Assembly: GCA_030428395.1 (NCBI GenBank)
Contig: JAUIDW010000004.1
Coordinates: 1 to 63,270, forward strand
Source: a bacterium
GTDB lineage: Bacteria; Planctomycetota; UBA1135; GCA-002686595
Direction of reading: 5' to 3'
Length of the DNA: 63,270 nucleotides
How positions within the stretch are numbered: position 1 is the first letter of the stretch; each line of letters starts with the position of its first letter. Shown one piece after another: positions 8,728-16,916 of this stretch. The translations under genes and the position numbers were made by a program. Under the pieces are notes generated by a model. The model was given only the letters and a program-made list of their open reading frames with translations. It made no database searches and was not told the DNA's origin.

Positions 8728-8733
8728 TAGAAT
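8728..8733 (+). promoter_or_regulatory. -10-like hexamer before the histidine kinase gene
   Basis: TAGAAT lies 14 bases before the ATG at 8748, predicting a 5' leader of only about 8 nt. No convincing -35 is visible at the proper spacing. Confidence 0.4.
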
Positions 8734-8747
8734 CGCCGGGGGTCACG

Positions 8748-10364
8748 ATGGAGACGCTGCTCCTCGAGAGGACGGCCGCGATCCTGCGCGGGCGCAACCG
8801 GATCCTGCGCGAGCTGGTGGACGGTGCCCCGCTCGAGCGGATCTTCACGGTGATGACGCAGGCGGCCGAGGCGGTCATCCCCGGCATGCGCTGCTCCATC
8901 CTGCGGCTGGACGCGGAGCACGGCGTGCTGCGCCACGGCGCGGCGCCGAGCCTGCCGGACGAGTACAACGAGATCGTGGATGGCCTGCCGGTCGGGCCCG
9001 GCGTCGGCTCGTGCGGCGCCGCGGCCTACGGGGGCGAGCGCGTCGTGGCCGAGGACACGTCCACCCACCCCAACTGGGCCAACTACCAGTCGCTCGTCGA
9101 GCGCTTCGGGCTGCGCAGCTGCTGGTCCGAGCCGATCCGGTCGCCCCGCGGCGAGGTGCTCGGCACGCTCGCGATGTACCACGACGAGCCGTCCACGCCG
9201 GGCCCGTTCGAGATCGAGTTCATCGTCACGAACGCCCAGGTGGCGGCCTACGCGATCGAGCACGACCGCGACCGCCGCGAGCTCCTCCGCCTGCAGGCGC
9301 AGCTGCGGCAGATCATCGACCTCGACCCTCACATGATCTTCGCCAAGGACGAGGAGGGGCGCTTCCTGCTCGCGAACCGCGCGATGGCGAAGGCCTACGG
9401 CTCGAGCAACCCCGAGGAGCTGACCGGCCAGCGGCACGCCGACCTGCAGCCCGTGCCGGAGGAGGCGCGGCGCATGCTCGCCGACGACGCCGAGGTGATG
9501 CAGAGCGGGCACTCGAAGTTCATCGCCGAGGAGACCTTCGTCGACTCCGACGGCGTCAAGCGGGTCCTCCAGACGATCAAGATCCCGTTCACCAGCGCGG
9601 GGACCGACCGCCCGGCAGTGCTCGGCGTGGCGGTGGACATCAGCGAGCGCAAGCGCGCCGAGGAGCGCCTGCAGCGCGCCCTCGAGGAGCTCGAGGAGCG
9701 CCGCCGTTCCCAGGTCGAGTCGATGACCGCCGAGCTGCTGCTCGCCGAGGAGCGCGAGCGGCGCAGCCTCGCGGTCGACCTGCACGACGGGCTGAACCAG
9801 ATCGTGACGCTGGCCCGGATGAAGCTCGCGGCGCTGCGCGGCCAGCTCGAGGGCCCGGCGCAGGAGGCCGTCCGGGAGGTGGAGGCGCTCGTCGAGCAGG
9901 CCAACCGCTCCGCGCGCTCGCTGACCTTCCAGCTGAGCCCCCCGATCCTGCACGACCTGGGCTTCGAGGCGGCCCTGCAGTGGCTGGCCGAGGAGATCGA
10001 GGAGACCCACGGTCTGTGCGTCGAGCTGACCGAGCACGGCGCGCCCGCCGCGCTGGGCGAGGACCTGCGCGTGCTGCTCTTCCGCGCGGTGCGCGAGCTG
10101 CTCATCAACGTGGCCAAGCACGCGGAGGCCAGCCGCGTCACCGTCCACACGGACGTGCTCGACGACGAGATCCGCATCCGCGTCGAGGACGACGGCGCGG
10201 CCTTCGACCCCGCCTCCGTGGACGCCACGCGGAGCATGGGCCTGTCGAGCATCCGCGAGCGCCTCACCAACCTCGGGGGCAGCATGCGGATCGAGTCGAA
10301 GCCCGGGTCCGGCACCTGCATCACCGTCGTGGCGCCGCTCGCCGGCGCGGAGGAGACCCCATGA
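8748..10364 (+). CDS. GAF/PAS sensor histidine kinase of the NarL-partner (HisKA_3) type
   Basis: A 538-residue soluble sensor kinase that would pass phosphate to the regulator encoded next. Domains in order: a GAF domain at about 25-170 (GMRCSILRLD, GPGVGSCGAAAYGG, LRSCWSEPIRSPRGEVLGTL), a PAS domain at about 185-305 (DLDPHMIFAKDEEGRFLLAN, ending AVDISERKRAEERL), a coiled coil, then HisKA_3 with the phospho-acceptor His346 in LAVDLHDGLNQ, and HATPase_c with the N box NVAKHAE (Asn454), DDGAAFD and GLSSIRERL plus GSGT. There is no membrane span, so the signal is cytoplasmic or a small molecule or redox cue. The GAF sequence GSCGAA with a nearby Cys-rich LRSCW is common in redox or small-ligand sensors. 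The ATG was chosen because GAF begins soon after. It overlaps the regulator gene by ATGA. Confidence 0.92.
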   Translation: METLLLERTAAILRGRNRILRELVDGAPLERIFTVMTQAAEAVIPGMRCSILRLDAEHGVLRHGAAPSLPDEYNEIVDGLPVGPGVGSCGAAAYGGERVVAEDTSTHPNWANYQSLVERFGLRSCWSEPIRSPRGEVLGTLAMYHDEPSTPGPFEIEFIVTNAQVAAYAIEHDRDRRELLRLQAQLRQIIDLDPHMIFAKDEEGRFLLANRAMAKAYGSSNPEELTGQRHADLQPVPEEARRMLADDAEVMQSGHSKFIAEETFVDSDGVKRVLQTIKIPFTSAGTDRPAVLGVAVDISERKRAEERLQRALEELEERRRSQVESMTAELLLAEERERRSLAVDLHDGLNQIVTLARMKLAALRGQLEGPAQEAVREVEALVEQANRSARSLTFQLSPPILHDLGFEAALQWLAEEIEETHGLCVELTEHGAPAALGEDLRVLLFRAVRELLINVAKHAEASRVTVHTDVLDDEIRIRVEDDGAAFDPASVDATRSMGLSSIRERLTNLGGSMRIESKPGSGTCITVVAPLAGAEETP

Positions 10365-11032
10365 GCCCGCCCGCCGCCGAGACGCGCGCCGAGCCGATCC
10401 GCATCCTGCTGGTCGACGACCACAAGATGCTGCGCCAGGGTCTCCGCAGCGTGCTGGACGCGGCGCCCGCCATCGCGGTCGTCGGCGAGGCCGGCACCGG
10501 CGTGGAGGCGCTCGAGCAGACGCGCCGCCTGACGCCCGACGTGGTCCTGATGGACGTCGGCCTGCCCGACATGAACGGCATCGAGACCACGCGCGCGCTG
10601 CGCGAGGAGCTGCCGGGCGTCCGCGTGCTGGCGCTGTCCACCCACAGCGACCGCCGCTACGTCGCGAGCATGCTGGAGGCCGGCGCGTCGGGCTACGTCG
10701 TGAAGGCGGCCGCCGCCGACGAGCTGCTGCGCGCGATCGAGGCCGTCGCCGCGGGCCAGCGCTTCCTCAGCCCCGAGATCACCGGCATCGCCCTCGGGCT
10801 GGACGGCGGCCCGCCCGCCTCGCCCTGCGCGGTCCTGGGCCCGCGCGAGCGCCAGGTCCTGAAGCTGCTCGCCGAGGGCCTGACCACCGCGGCCATCGCC
10901 GAGCGCCTCTCGATCTCCCCCAAGACGGTCGAGACGCACCGGCGCAACATCGCCCAGAAGCTGGGCGTGAAGGGCATCGCCGAGCTCACCAAGTTCGCGA
11001 TCCGCGAGGGCCTCACGACGCTCGAGCCCTGA
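10361..11032 (+). CDS. NarL/LuxR-family response regulator
   Basis: A 223-residue DNA-binding response regulator. The receiver domain (about 12-130) carries the acidic pair in LLVDDHKM, the phospho-acceptor Asp65 in VVLMDVGLPDMNG, a Thr/Ser switch in LALSTHSD and the conserved Lys in GYVVKAAAA. The C-terminal LuxR-type HTH (about 158-215) reads LGPRERQVLKLLAEGLTTAA then IAERLSISPKTVETHRRNI and KLGVKGIAELTKFA. The ATG overlaps the kinase stop (ATGA), so kinase and regulator are made together. A palindromic site at 11106-11133 and a promoter lie just downstream, ahead of a candidate small RNA; direct control of that RNA by this regulator is an attractive but unproved guess. Confidence 0.95.
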   Translation: MSPPAAETRAEPIRILLVDDHKMLRQGLRSVLDAAPAIAVVGEAGTGVEALEQTRRLTPDVVLMDVGLPDMNGIETTRALREELPGVRVLALSTHSDRRYVASMLEAGASGYVVKAAAADELLRAIEAVAAGQRFLSPEITGIALGLDGGPPASPCAVLGPRERQVLKLLAEGLTTAAIAERLSISPKTVETHRRNIAQKLGVKGIAELTKFAIREGLTTLEP

Positions 11033-11105
11033 GGCGCCGAGCCGGCCTCTCGGAGGGTCGCGGTTCGCAGCTCCGGAACGTCCTTCCGCGGCGTCGAAAT
11101 CCCGC

Positions 11106-11133
11106 TCAGGGTTTTCCCTGATCCGGATCAGGG
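11106..11133. promoter_or_regulatory. Palindromic operator array (TCAGGG/CCCTGA half-sites)
   Basis: CCCTGATCCGGATCAGGG (11116-11133) is a perfect 18-bp palindrome. An extra half-site TCAGGG (11106-11111) forms a second dyad with CCCTGA through a TTTT spacer. The array ends 10 bp before the -35 hexamer at 11144, a position suited to an activator. The cognate protein is unknown; the regulator encoded just upstream is a candidate. Confidence 0.5.
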
Positions 11134-11143
11134 ATTGGCCCGA

Positions 11144-11173
11144 TTGTCCGGGGCTCGCAGCGACCTCTACGAT
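11144..11173 (+). promoter_or_regulatory. Sigma-70-like promoter of a candidate small RNA
   Basis: TTGTCC (11144-11149), an 18-bp spacer, then TACGAT (11168-11173). Predicted transcription start is near 11180. No protein-coding gene follows on this strand before the terminator at 11278-11316. Confidence 0.5.
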
Positions 11174-11179
11174 GGCGAG

Positions 11180-11316
11180 TCCCCGGGGGGGGGAGCCCCC
11201 GAGCAACAACGCGAGGACGTAGGACGCGCCTGAGGGAGGACGGATCCGACGAACCCACGCCGCTCGGGTGGCTGAAGAGAGTCGGTGGCTCCGGGAGCCA
11301 CCGACTCTTTTTTTTT
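11180..11316 (+). ncRNA. Candidate small non-coding RNA, about 137 nt
   Basis: The segment between the promoter at 11144-11173 and the perfect intrinsic terminator at 11278-11316 has no plausible ORF. It starts with a G-rich hairpin (CGGGGG against CCCCCG around 11184-11201), continues with an unpaired-looking AGCAACAACG stretch near 11203, and ends in the terminator stem. The size, the independent promoter and the strong terminator fit a small regulatory RNA. It does not match what I recall of 6S, SRP RNA, tmRNA or RNase P RNA. An alternative is that the terminator only ends the upstream kinase-regulator mRNA, 245 nt after its stop. Confidence 0.45.
11278..11316 (+). terminator. Perfect intrinsic terminator
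   Basis: Stem AGAGTCGGTGGCTC (11278-11291), loop CGG, stem GAGCCACCGACTCT (11295-11308), followed by an uninterrupted T run through 11316. The 14-bp stem has no mismatch. This is the only classic U-tract terminator I could find in the window, and its polarity serves plus-strand transcripts. Confidence 0.92.
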
Positions 11317-11355
11317 GCGTAAAGGCAACGCGGCGCAGGGCAGCCCGCGCGCCGC

Positions 11356-11763
11356 TCAGTGCGTGATCGCGGGCTCCAGACCCGCGGCCTGGTCGATCCA
11401 GCCCTGGACCTGGTCCTCGCCGACCGCGCCCTTCGTGAGGCGCTTCTCGGCGTTCACCTCGTTCATCTTCGCGGTGAGGTTGGCCGCGTTGCGCGTGGCG
11501 AGCTCCTTGATGGTGTCGACGCCCGCGCCCTCGAGCAGCTCGGCGAACTGCTTGCCGACGCCCCCGAGGCGCATGAGGTCGGCCATGTTGGCCCACTTCA
11601 GCAGGTGGCTCTCGCCGATGCCGGTCGCCGCGGCGACCTCGGCGCGACCCTTGCGAGCGCCGCAGCGGGCGAGCAGGGCCTGGGTGTCCTCGATGCCGGC
11701 CTCCTTCAGCTTGGCGCCGAAGGCGGGGCCGATGCCCTCGATCTCCTCGATGGTGTAGCTCAT
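11356..11763 (-). CDS. DUF4332 helix-hairpin-helix protein
   Basis: A 135-residue small protein starting MSYTIEEIEGIGPAFGAKLK. It contains two helix-hairpin-helix-like units: IEGIGPAFGAKLKEAGIED near the N-terminus and MRLGGVGKQFAELLEGAGVD in the middle. The pattern IEGIGP...L..AGI...ALL is that of DUF4332, a family related to the DNA-binding HhH motifs of topoisomerase and ligase-type proteins. It may bind DNA or nucleic acid without sequence specificity, but no enzyme activity is evident. It stands alone: the VWA protein gene lies upstream on the same strand with a 106-bp gap, and the plus-strand terminator at 11278-11316 lies beyond its 3' end. Confidence 0.85.
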   Translation of the reverse strand: MSYTIEEIEGIGPAFGAKLKEAGIEDTQALLARCGARKGRAEVAAATGIGESHLLKWANMADLMRLGGVGKQFAELLEGAGVDTIKELATRNAANLTAKMNEVNAEKRLTKGAVGEDQVQGWIDQAAGLEPAITH

Positions 11764-11869
11764 CGTCGTCTCCTGGAATGGGGTGCCGCGGGCGCACGGC
11801 CCGGCGGGCCCACCAGCCTGGGGGCCCGCCGGCGCGGCGTCCCGTGACGATCCCGACAGGAGACGCGCG

Positions 11870-14800
11870 TCAGAACTCGCCCAGCTCGCGCAGGGCCTCG
11901 TCGTGGCCGCGGTCGCGGATGGCGTCGCGCAGCAGCTCGTTCAGGCGCCGCTCCAGGTCGCGGTTCTCGCGCTCGAGCTCCTCGAGCTCGCGCGAGCGCT
12001 CGTCGCGCTGCAGGTCCTCGAGCTCGGCGCGCAGCCAGGCGTTGCGGCGCACGGCGTCCAGCGTGCGGCGCAGGTCGCTCCGCGCCGTCGCGCGGCGGCG
12101 CCCCAGCAGGTCGCCGGCCTGCTTCTGCAGCTCGACCAGCTCGTCGAAGTCCGGGTCGCGCAGCTCGCGCGCCAGCGCCGCGGACTCGCTCCGCAGGGCG
12201 TCCCACGAGTCGCCCGACGCGTGCACGCTGTCGCGCAGCACCTCGGCGAACTGGGCGACCAGCGTGGCGCGCAGGAAGCCCGGGCCGGCGGCCTCGGGGG
12301 AACCCGCGGCGTCGCGGGCGCGCACGGTGCGCTCGGCCTCGGTGGCGACCTCGGTCTCCGGCGCCGCGCCGGCGTCGCCGTGCGGCGGCTTCCAGCGCAG
12401 GCGCACCGTCGCCAGCGGGTCCTCGGCGTCCGCGCCGCCGACGCGCTCGAGCTCGAACAGCGCCACGACCTGGTGCCCCGAGCCGATCTCGCCGGCGTCC
12501 ACCGCGTCGTTGCGGAAGTCCGCGTCGGCCACGCGCCGGTTCTCGTAGCCCAGCTGGCGCCAGCGCAGCACCTGGGCCGGGTCGAACTCGACCTGCAGCT
12601 TCACGTCGCGCGCGATCGGCTCGAAGGCGCCCAGGAAGTTGTCCACCAGCGCCCGCCGCGCCTCGAGCGGCGTGTCGACGTAGTTGCACAGGCCGTCGCC
12701 GCGGTTGGCGAGCTGCTCCAGGAACACGTCGTTGTGGTTGTTCATGCCCACGCCGATCGTGTTCAGGTAGATGCCCTCGTCGCGCCGCGCCGCCACGTCC
12801 CGCGTGATGCGGTCCTGGTCGGTCTGGCCGACGTTGGCGACGCCGTCGGAGAAGAGCACCACGCGGTTGCTCGCGCCTCGCGCGAAGCGCGCCGAGGCCA
12901 GCTCGTAGCCCAGCCGCAGGCCCGCCTCGGCGTTCGTGCTGCCCTGCGGCCGGACGTCGTGCAGGGCGGTCTCGATCGCGCCGCGGTCGATGGCCGGGGT
13001 CGCCCCCAGCAGGATGCGCGCGTCGCGGTTGAACGTGACGATGGCGACCGAGTCGCGCCCGTCCAGCTCGCCCAGCAGCATGCGCACGCCGTACTTCACG
13101 AGCTCCATGCGGTCCTGCTCCTTCATCGAGCCCGACACGTCCAGCACGATCGTCAGCGCCAGCGGCCGGCGCTCCTCGCGCGACACCTCGCGTCCGCGCA
13201 CGACGACGCGCAGCAGCCAGTGGTCGGGCGTCGGCCCGAAGCGGCTGGGCGCGAGGTCGGTGTGGATCGCGAAGGTCCCCTCCGCCGGCGCGTCCACGTC
13301 CGGGCGGAAGTAGTTCAGGAACTCCTCGGTGCGCACCGCCGCCGGCGGCGGCAGGCTGCCGTTCCGCAGGTAGTTGCGCGCCAGGGCGTAGCTCGCCGTG
13401 TCCACGTCCGCCGCCAGCGTCGCCAGCCGGTCCTGGTGCGTGCGCACGAAGGCGTTGTCGCCCCAGAAGCGGAAGAACATGTCCCGCGGCCGCTCGTCGG
13501 GCCGCCGCCGACAGCGCTCGAGCACCCGCTCGGTCAGCACGTCCGGGTCGACCAGCCCGAGCTGGTTGTCGAAGGTGAAGCGGTGGCGCTCGAGGCCGTC
13601 GCGGGCCTGGTACGCCTCGCCGAGGAAGAAGTCCGTGTCCCCCTTCGCGTCCTCGTCGACGTACCCGAGCGCGTCCAGGGCCTCCGCGGGCCGGGCGCCG
13701 GCACCCGGCGGCAGCGAGCCGGGGCCCGCGGTGGTCCCGGGGGCGCCGCGCGTGCCGAGAGCCACGGACCCACTCGGGCCGGCGGCTGGGCCGGCGCCCG
13801 ACGCCGGGCCGGGCGTGCCGGGACCGGACGCAGAGCCGGACCCGCCCGCGGCCTTCAGGTTGCGACGCCCGCCGAAGCGAGCGCCGAACTTGCCGCCCGC
13901 GCCGCCGCCGACGCCGATGATCTCGTTGGAGGGCGTCGTGGCTCCCCCTCCGCCGGTGGAGCTCGGCGCCTCTTCCTTGGCCCGCACGGGCGGAGCCGCG
14001 GGTCCGGCCCTCGGAGCGGACTCCGGGGGGTTGCCGTCGTAGCCCAGCACGCGCAGCCGTTCGATCCTCTCCGCGACGAGCGGCGCCTCCTCGGGCTGGT
14101 CGGCGGGGGCGATCTCGTCGTACAGCGCGCCGGCCTTCGCGGCGGACTCCCGACTCGCGAGCTCGTCGACGTAGCCGATCTCCTGGAGCGCCTCCTCCAG
14201 GCCGGCCTCGGCGCCGTCCGCCTCCGCGCTCGGCGCCGAGAAGGCGTCGGCGTCGTCCTTCGCCTCCGCGCGTCGCACCGCGGCGCCGGCCAGCAGGTTG
14301 CCGGCCTCGCCCGCGGCCTGCCGGCGCGGCTCCTCCAGGTCGGTCACGGAGCGCCCGAGCTGCTCGACGCCGTCCACCAGGCCGCCGCGGGCGACCTTCT
14401 CGAGCGAGTCGGCCCGCGCGTCCGACGTTCGGGCCGCCTCCGCCTCGGACGGGACGGCGATCTGCGCCTCCGGCGCGCGCGCGACGTCGCCGTCGAGGCC
14501 GATCGCGCCCGGGCCGGGCTCGGCGGCGCGCCAGGCGACGAAGGCCATGGCGACCACGGCCGCCGCGGCGGCCAGGCCGGCGAGGCGGCGCGGGAAGCGC
14601 AGCACCGGCGCGGGGCGCGCGGCGCGGCGCAGCAGGTCGTCGGTGGCGGCGGGCGGCAGGCGCTCGCCGGCGGCGGCGTCGTCGCCCAGGGCGCCCTGGA
14701 CGAGGCCGATGGTGCGCTCGAGGCGCTCGCGCTCGGCGCGCAGCGCGGGGTCGCGCGCGAGCTCCGCCTCGAGCGCGTCGCGCTCGTCGGCGGGCAGCTC

Positions 14801-14878
14801 GCCCAGCACGTAGGCGCACAGGCGCTCGTGGCGCGGATCCCGTTGCTCGTCGGCCCGGTTCTCTTCTTTCGGTTGCAT
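11870..14878 (-). CDS. Membrane VWA-domain protein (YfbK-like), probable anti-sigma partner
   Basis: A 1002-residue protein. The first 60 residues (HERLCAYVLGELPADERDAL and following Glu/Arg-rich helix) resemble the sigma-binding head of planctomycete anti-sigma factors. A single span lies at about 98-117. A long Gly/Ala/Glu-rich linker follows, then the YfbK-type N-terminal segment (MFFRFWGDNAFVRTHQDRLA, DVDTASYALARNYLRNG, EEFLNYF) and the VWA domain with an intact MIDAS: DVSGSM near residue 580, STNAEAG and FSDGVANVG. After that comes the DUF3520-like region (LGYENRRVADADFRNDAVD) and a C-terminal coiled coil. The ATG overlaps the sigma-factor stop by one base (TGATG), so the two are co-translated. 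I infer a membrane-held regulator of that sigma factor with a metal-dependent ligand-binding sensor outside. Confidence 0.85.
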   Translation of the reverse strand: MQPKEENRADEQRDPRHERLCAYVLGELPADERDALEAELARDPALRAERERLERTIGLVQGALGDDAAAGERLPPAATDDLLRRAARPAPVLRFPRRLAGLAAAAAVVAMAFVAWRAAEPGPGAIGLDGDVARAPEAQIAVPSEAEAARTSDARADSLEKVARGGLVDGVEQLGRSVTDLEEPRRQAAGEAGNLLAGAAVRRAEAKDDADAFSAPSAEADGAEAGLEEALQEIGYVDELASRESAAKAGALYDEIAPADQPEEAPLVAERIERLRVLGYDGNPPESAPRAGPAAPPVRAKEEAPSSTGGGGATTPSNEIIGVGGGAGGKFGARFGGRRNLKAAGGSGSASGPGTPGPASGAGPAAGPSGSVALGTRGAPGTTAGPGSLPPGAGARPAEALDALGYVDEDAKGDTDFFLGEAYQARDGLERHRFTFDNQLGLVDPDVLTERVLERCRRRPDERPRDMFFRFWGDNAFVRTHQDRLATLAADVDTASYALARNYLRNGSLPPPAAVRTEEFLNYFRPDVDAPAEGTFAIHTDLAPSRFGPTPDHWLLRVVVRGREVSREERRPLALTIVLDVSGSMKEQDRMELVKYGVRMLLGELDGRDSVAIVTFNRDARILLGATPAIDRGAIETALHDVRPQGSTNAEAGLRLGYELASARFARGASNRVVLFSDGVANVGQTDQDRITRDVAARRDEGIYLNTIGVGMNNHNDVFLEQLANRGDGLCNYVDTPLEARRALVDNFLGAFEPIARDVKLQVEFDPAQVLRWRQLGYENRRVADADFRNDAVDAGEIGSGHQVVALFELERVGGADAEDPLATVRLRWKPPHGDAGAAPETEVATEAERTVRARDAAGSPEAAGPGFLRATLVAQFAEVLRDSVHASGDSWDALRSESAALARELRDPDFDELVELQKQAGDLLGRRRATARSDLRRTLDAVRRNAWLRAELEDLQRDERSRELEELERENRDLERRLNELLRDAIRDRGHDEALRELGEF

Positions 14879-15540
14879 CACGACTCTCCTTGCGCGAGGC
14901 GCAGGTCGGACGGCCGCCCGTCGGTCACGGGGGCGGGCGCGGCGGCGGCGCGCGGCGCGCCCTCGAGTAGCGGCTCGAGGCGGTCGCCGAGCGCCTTCAG
15001 GCCGGCGCTGATCAGCCAGCCGACGGTCCCGACCTTGCGGCCGGTGATGTCGGCGATCTCGCGGTAGCTGCGGCCGCCGAGCAGGCGCAGGACGAGCACC
15101 TCGCGCTGGTCCCCCGGCAGCGCCTCGAGGCTGCGCTCGACCGCGGCGACGGTGTCGCGCTGCTCGAGCTCGGTCGTGGCCTCGGCCACCTCCTCGCGCG
15201 CCGCGACCGCCTCCTCGCGGTGCCGGCGGCGCGCCTCGGCTCGTCGTGTGTCCATGCAGCAGTTCCTCGTCACCTTGTGCAGCCACGAGCGCAGGTGGGC
15301 GCGCTCGCGCTCCGCGTCGCCCGCGATCTCCGCCGGCAGCACCGGCGGCCGCTCGACCAGCCGCAGGAACGCCTCCTGGACCGCGTCCTCCCAGGCGCCG
15401 GCGGCGCCGAGCAGCGACCGCGCGTGCTTCAGCAGCACGCCCTGGTGCCGCTCGACCAGGACCCCGAAGGCCCCCGCGTCGCCGGCCCGGAAGGCGCCCA
15501 GGAGGGCGCCGTCACTCGACTCGTCCCTGACGTGTGTCAT
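14878..15540 (-). CDS. ECF-family sigma factor paired with the VWA protein
   Basis: A 220-residue sigma factor. Region 2: DAGAFGVLVERHQGVLLKHA, then WEDAVQEAFLRLVERPP and the region 2.4-like LRSWLHKVTRNCCMDTRR. Region 4: ALPGDQREVLVLRLLGGRSY followed by REIADITGRKVGTVGWLISA and GLKALGDRLEPLLEG. A charged linker of about 35 residues separates the two. The gene precedes and overlaps the membrane VWA gene, the usual order for a sigma factor and its regulator. Its own promoter must lie in the 146-bp region before the divergent promoter of fic; no clear hexamers were seen on the minus strand there. Confidence 0.92.
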   Translation of the reverse strand: MTHVRDESSDGALLGAFRAGDAGAFGVLVERHQGVLLKHARSLLGAAGAWEDAVQEAFLRLVERPPVLPAEIAGDAERERAHLRSWLHKVTRNCCMDTRRAEARRRHREEAVAAREEVAEATTELEQRDTVAAVERSLEALPGDQREVLVLRLLGGRSYREIADITGRKVGTVGWLISAGLKALGDRLEPLLEGAPRAAAAPAPVTDGRPSDLRLAQGES

Positions 15541-15686
15541 CGCGGGCTCGCAGACAGGAACGGCGCACCGCCCCTCCGGCTTGGCGCGGTCCGGCCTCGA
15601 GGTCGGACCGGGCGCCGCCTGCCGCGTCCAAATCCCTATTGGCAGCAGGGTTAGGGGTCACAGGCAGCAGCAGCCGCGGGCATTTT

Positions 15687-15716
15687 TTGCACTCCAAGCG
15701 TCACTTTCGACATAAA
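15687..15716 (+). promoter_or_regulatory. Promoter of the fic operon
   Basis: TTGCAC (15687-15692), an 18-bp spacer, then CATAAA (15711-15716), inside a short AT-rich island that stands out from its surroundings. Start of transcription would be near 15723, followed by a Shine-Dalgarno AGGAGG at 15732-15737 before the GTG at 15750. Confidence 0.55.
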
Positions 15717-15749
15717 TCGGGTCCTTCTGTCAGGAGGCGACGCCAAACC

Positions 15750-16916
15750 GTGCAGACGACCGACTTCCTCGACCGCGCGCCGGGCCGCCTCGTCCGCATC
15801 GAGGACGGGGCCGCGGCCTTCGTGCCGACCCCCCTGCCGACGACCCTCGACCTGCGCGAGCGCACGGTGAGCCTGCTCGGCGAGGCCCGCGACGCGCTCG
15901 GCCGACTGGGCGAGGGTGCCCAGCTCCTGCCCGACCCCGGCCTGTTCATCGCCCCGCTCCAGAAGCAGGAGGCGGTGCTGTCCAGCCGCATCGAGGGCAC
16001 GCGGACGACCCTGGAGGAGGCGCTGTTCGACGAGGCCGTGGGTTCGACGTCGGGGGACGAGGACCTGGCCGAGGTCCGCAACTACCTGCGGGCGCTGCAG
16101 GCGGGCCACGCGGCCCTGGGCCGCGGCCGACCGCTGACCGTCGGCCTCGTGCTGGAGCTGCACGCCGAGCTGCTGCGCGGCGTCCGCGGCGAGGACCGGG
16201 CGCCGGGCGCGTTCCGGACCACCCAGGTGTGGCTCGGCGGCGAGGAGAGCCGCTTCGACGTCCGCCGCGCCCGCTTCGTCCCGCCCCCGCCCGCGGAGGT
16301 CGCCCGGTGCATGCGCGAGCTCGGGGACACGTGGTCCGGCCGGGCGCTGGGGGACCCGCTGATCCGCATCGCCCTGACCCACTACCAGCTCGAGACGATC
16401 CACCCGTTCGCCGACGGCAACGGCCGGATCGGACGCCTCCTCGTCTCGCTGCAGGCCCTGCACGAGGGCCTGCTGGACCGCCCGTGGCTGTACGTGTCCC
16501 CGTTCCTCGAGGCGCGGCGGGAGGAGTACTACCGCCTCCTGTTCCGGGTCAGCGCGCGCGGGGAGCACCTCGAGTGGGTCGAGTTCTTCCTGGAAGCCGT
16601 GCGCCACGCCTCGCGCCACACGCTCGACAGGATCCGGACGCTCCACCGGCTGGACCGCGAGTACCGCGTGCGGCTCGAGCGCGTGCAGAGCCCGAACCCG
16701 CTGCGGCTGCTCGACCTCCTCCAGCGGTCCCCGGTGCTGACCGTCGCCCACGCGCGCCGGCACCTGGGGGTCAGCCACAACACCGCCCGGGCCGCCGTGG
16801 ACCGGCTGGTCGAGGCGCGCGTCCTGGAGCCGGTCGCGTGGACTCCGCCCTCCGCCCGGGGCCGCCCTCCGGTACTCTACGCCTGCACGGACATCGTCCG
16901 GCTCGTGGGCTCGTGA
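15750..16916 (+). CDS. Fic-domain protein (likely AMP-transferase), class II with winged helix
   Basis: A 388-residue Fic protein. The GTG start is set by AGGAGG 12 bases upstream. An N-terminal Fic_N-like segment carries the inhibitory-helix motif SSRIEGT at 78-84 (inhibitory Glu82), the mark of class II Fic proteins that hold themselves off until the helix moves. The catalytic loop HPFADGNGRIGR begins at His218 and is complete, so AMPylation of a target hydroxyl is the expected reaction. The C-terminal 80 residues form a winged helix (LLDLLQRSPVLTVAHARRHL, VSHNTARAAVDRLVEARVL), common in Fic proteins that regulate transcription or bind DNA. Its stop overlaps the start of the agmatinase-family gene (GTGA), linking it to a metabolic enzyme. 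The target is unknown. Confidence 0.93.
   Translation: MQTTDFLDRAPGRLVRIEDGAAAFVPTPLPTTLDLRERTVSLLGEARDALGRLGEGAQLLPDPGLFIAPLQKQEAVLSSRIEGTRTTLEEALFDEAVGSTSGDEDLAEVRNYLRALQAGHAALGRGRPLTVGLVLELHAELLRGVRGEDRAPGAFRTTQVWLGGEESRFDVRRARFVPPPPAEVARCMRELGDTWSGRALGDPLIRIALTHYQLETIHPFADGNGRIGRLLVSLQALHEGLLDRPWLYVSPFLEARREEYYRLLFRVSARGEHLEWVEFFLEAVRHASRHTLDRIRTLHRLDREYRVRLERVQSPNPLRLLDLLQRSPVLTVAHARRHLGVSHNTARAAVDRLVEARVLEPVAWTPPSARGRPPVLYACTDIVRLVGS

Noticed and set aside
11356-11763. The intrinsic terminator at 11278-11316 as terminator of the DUF4332 gene
   Set aside because: The T run follows the stem on the plus strand only; on the minus strand the stem is preceded by A's and followed by mixed sequence.
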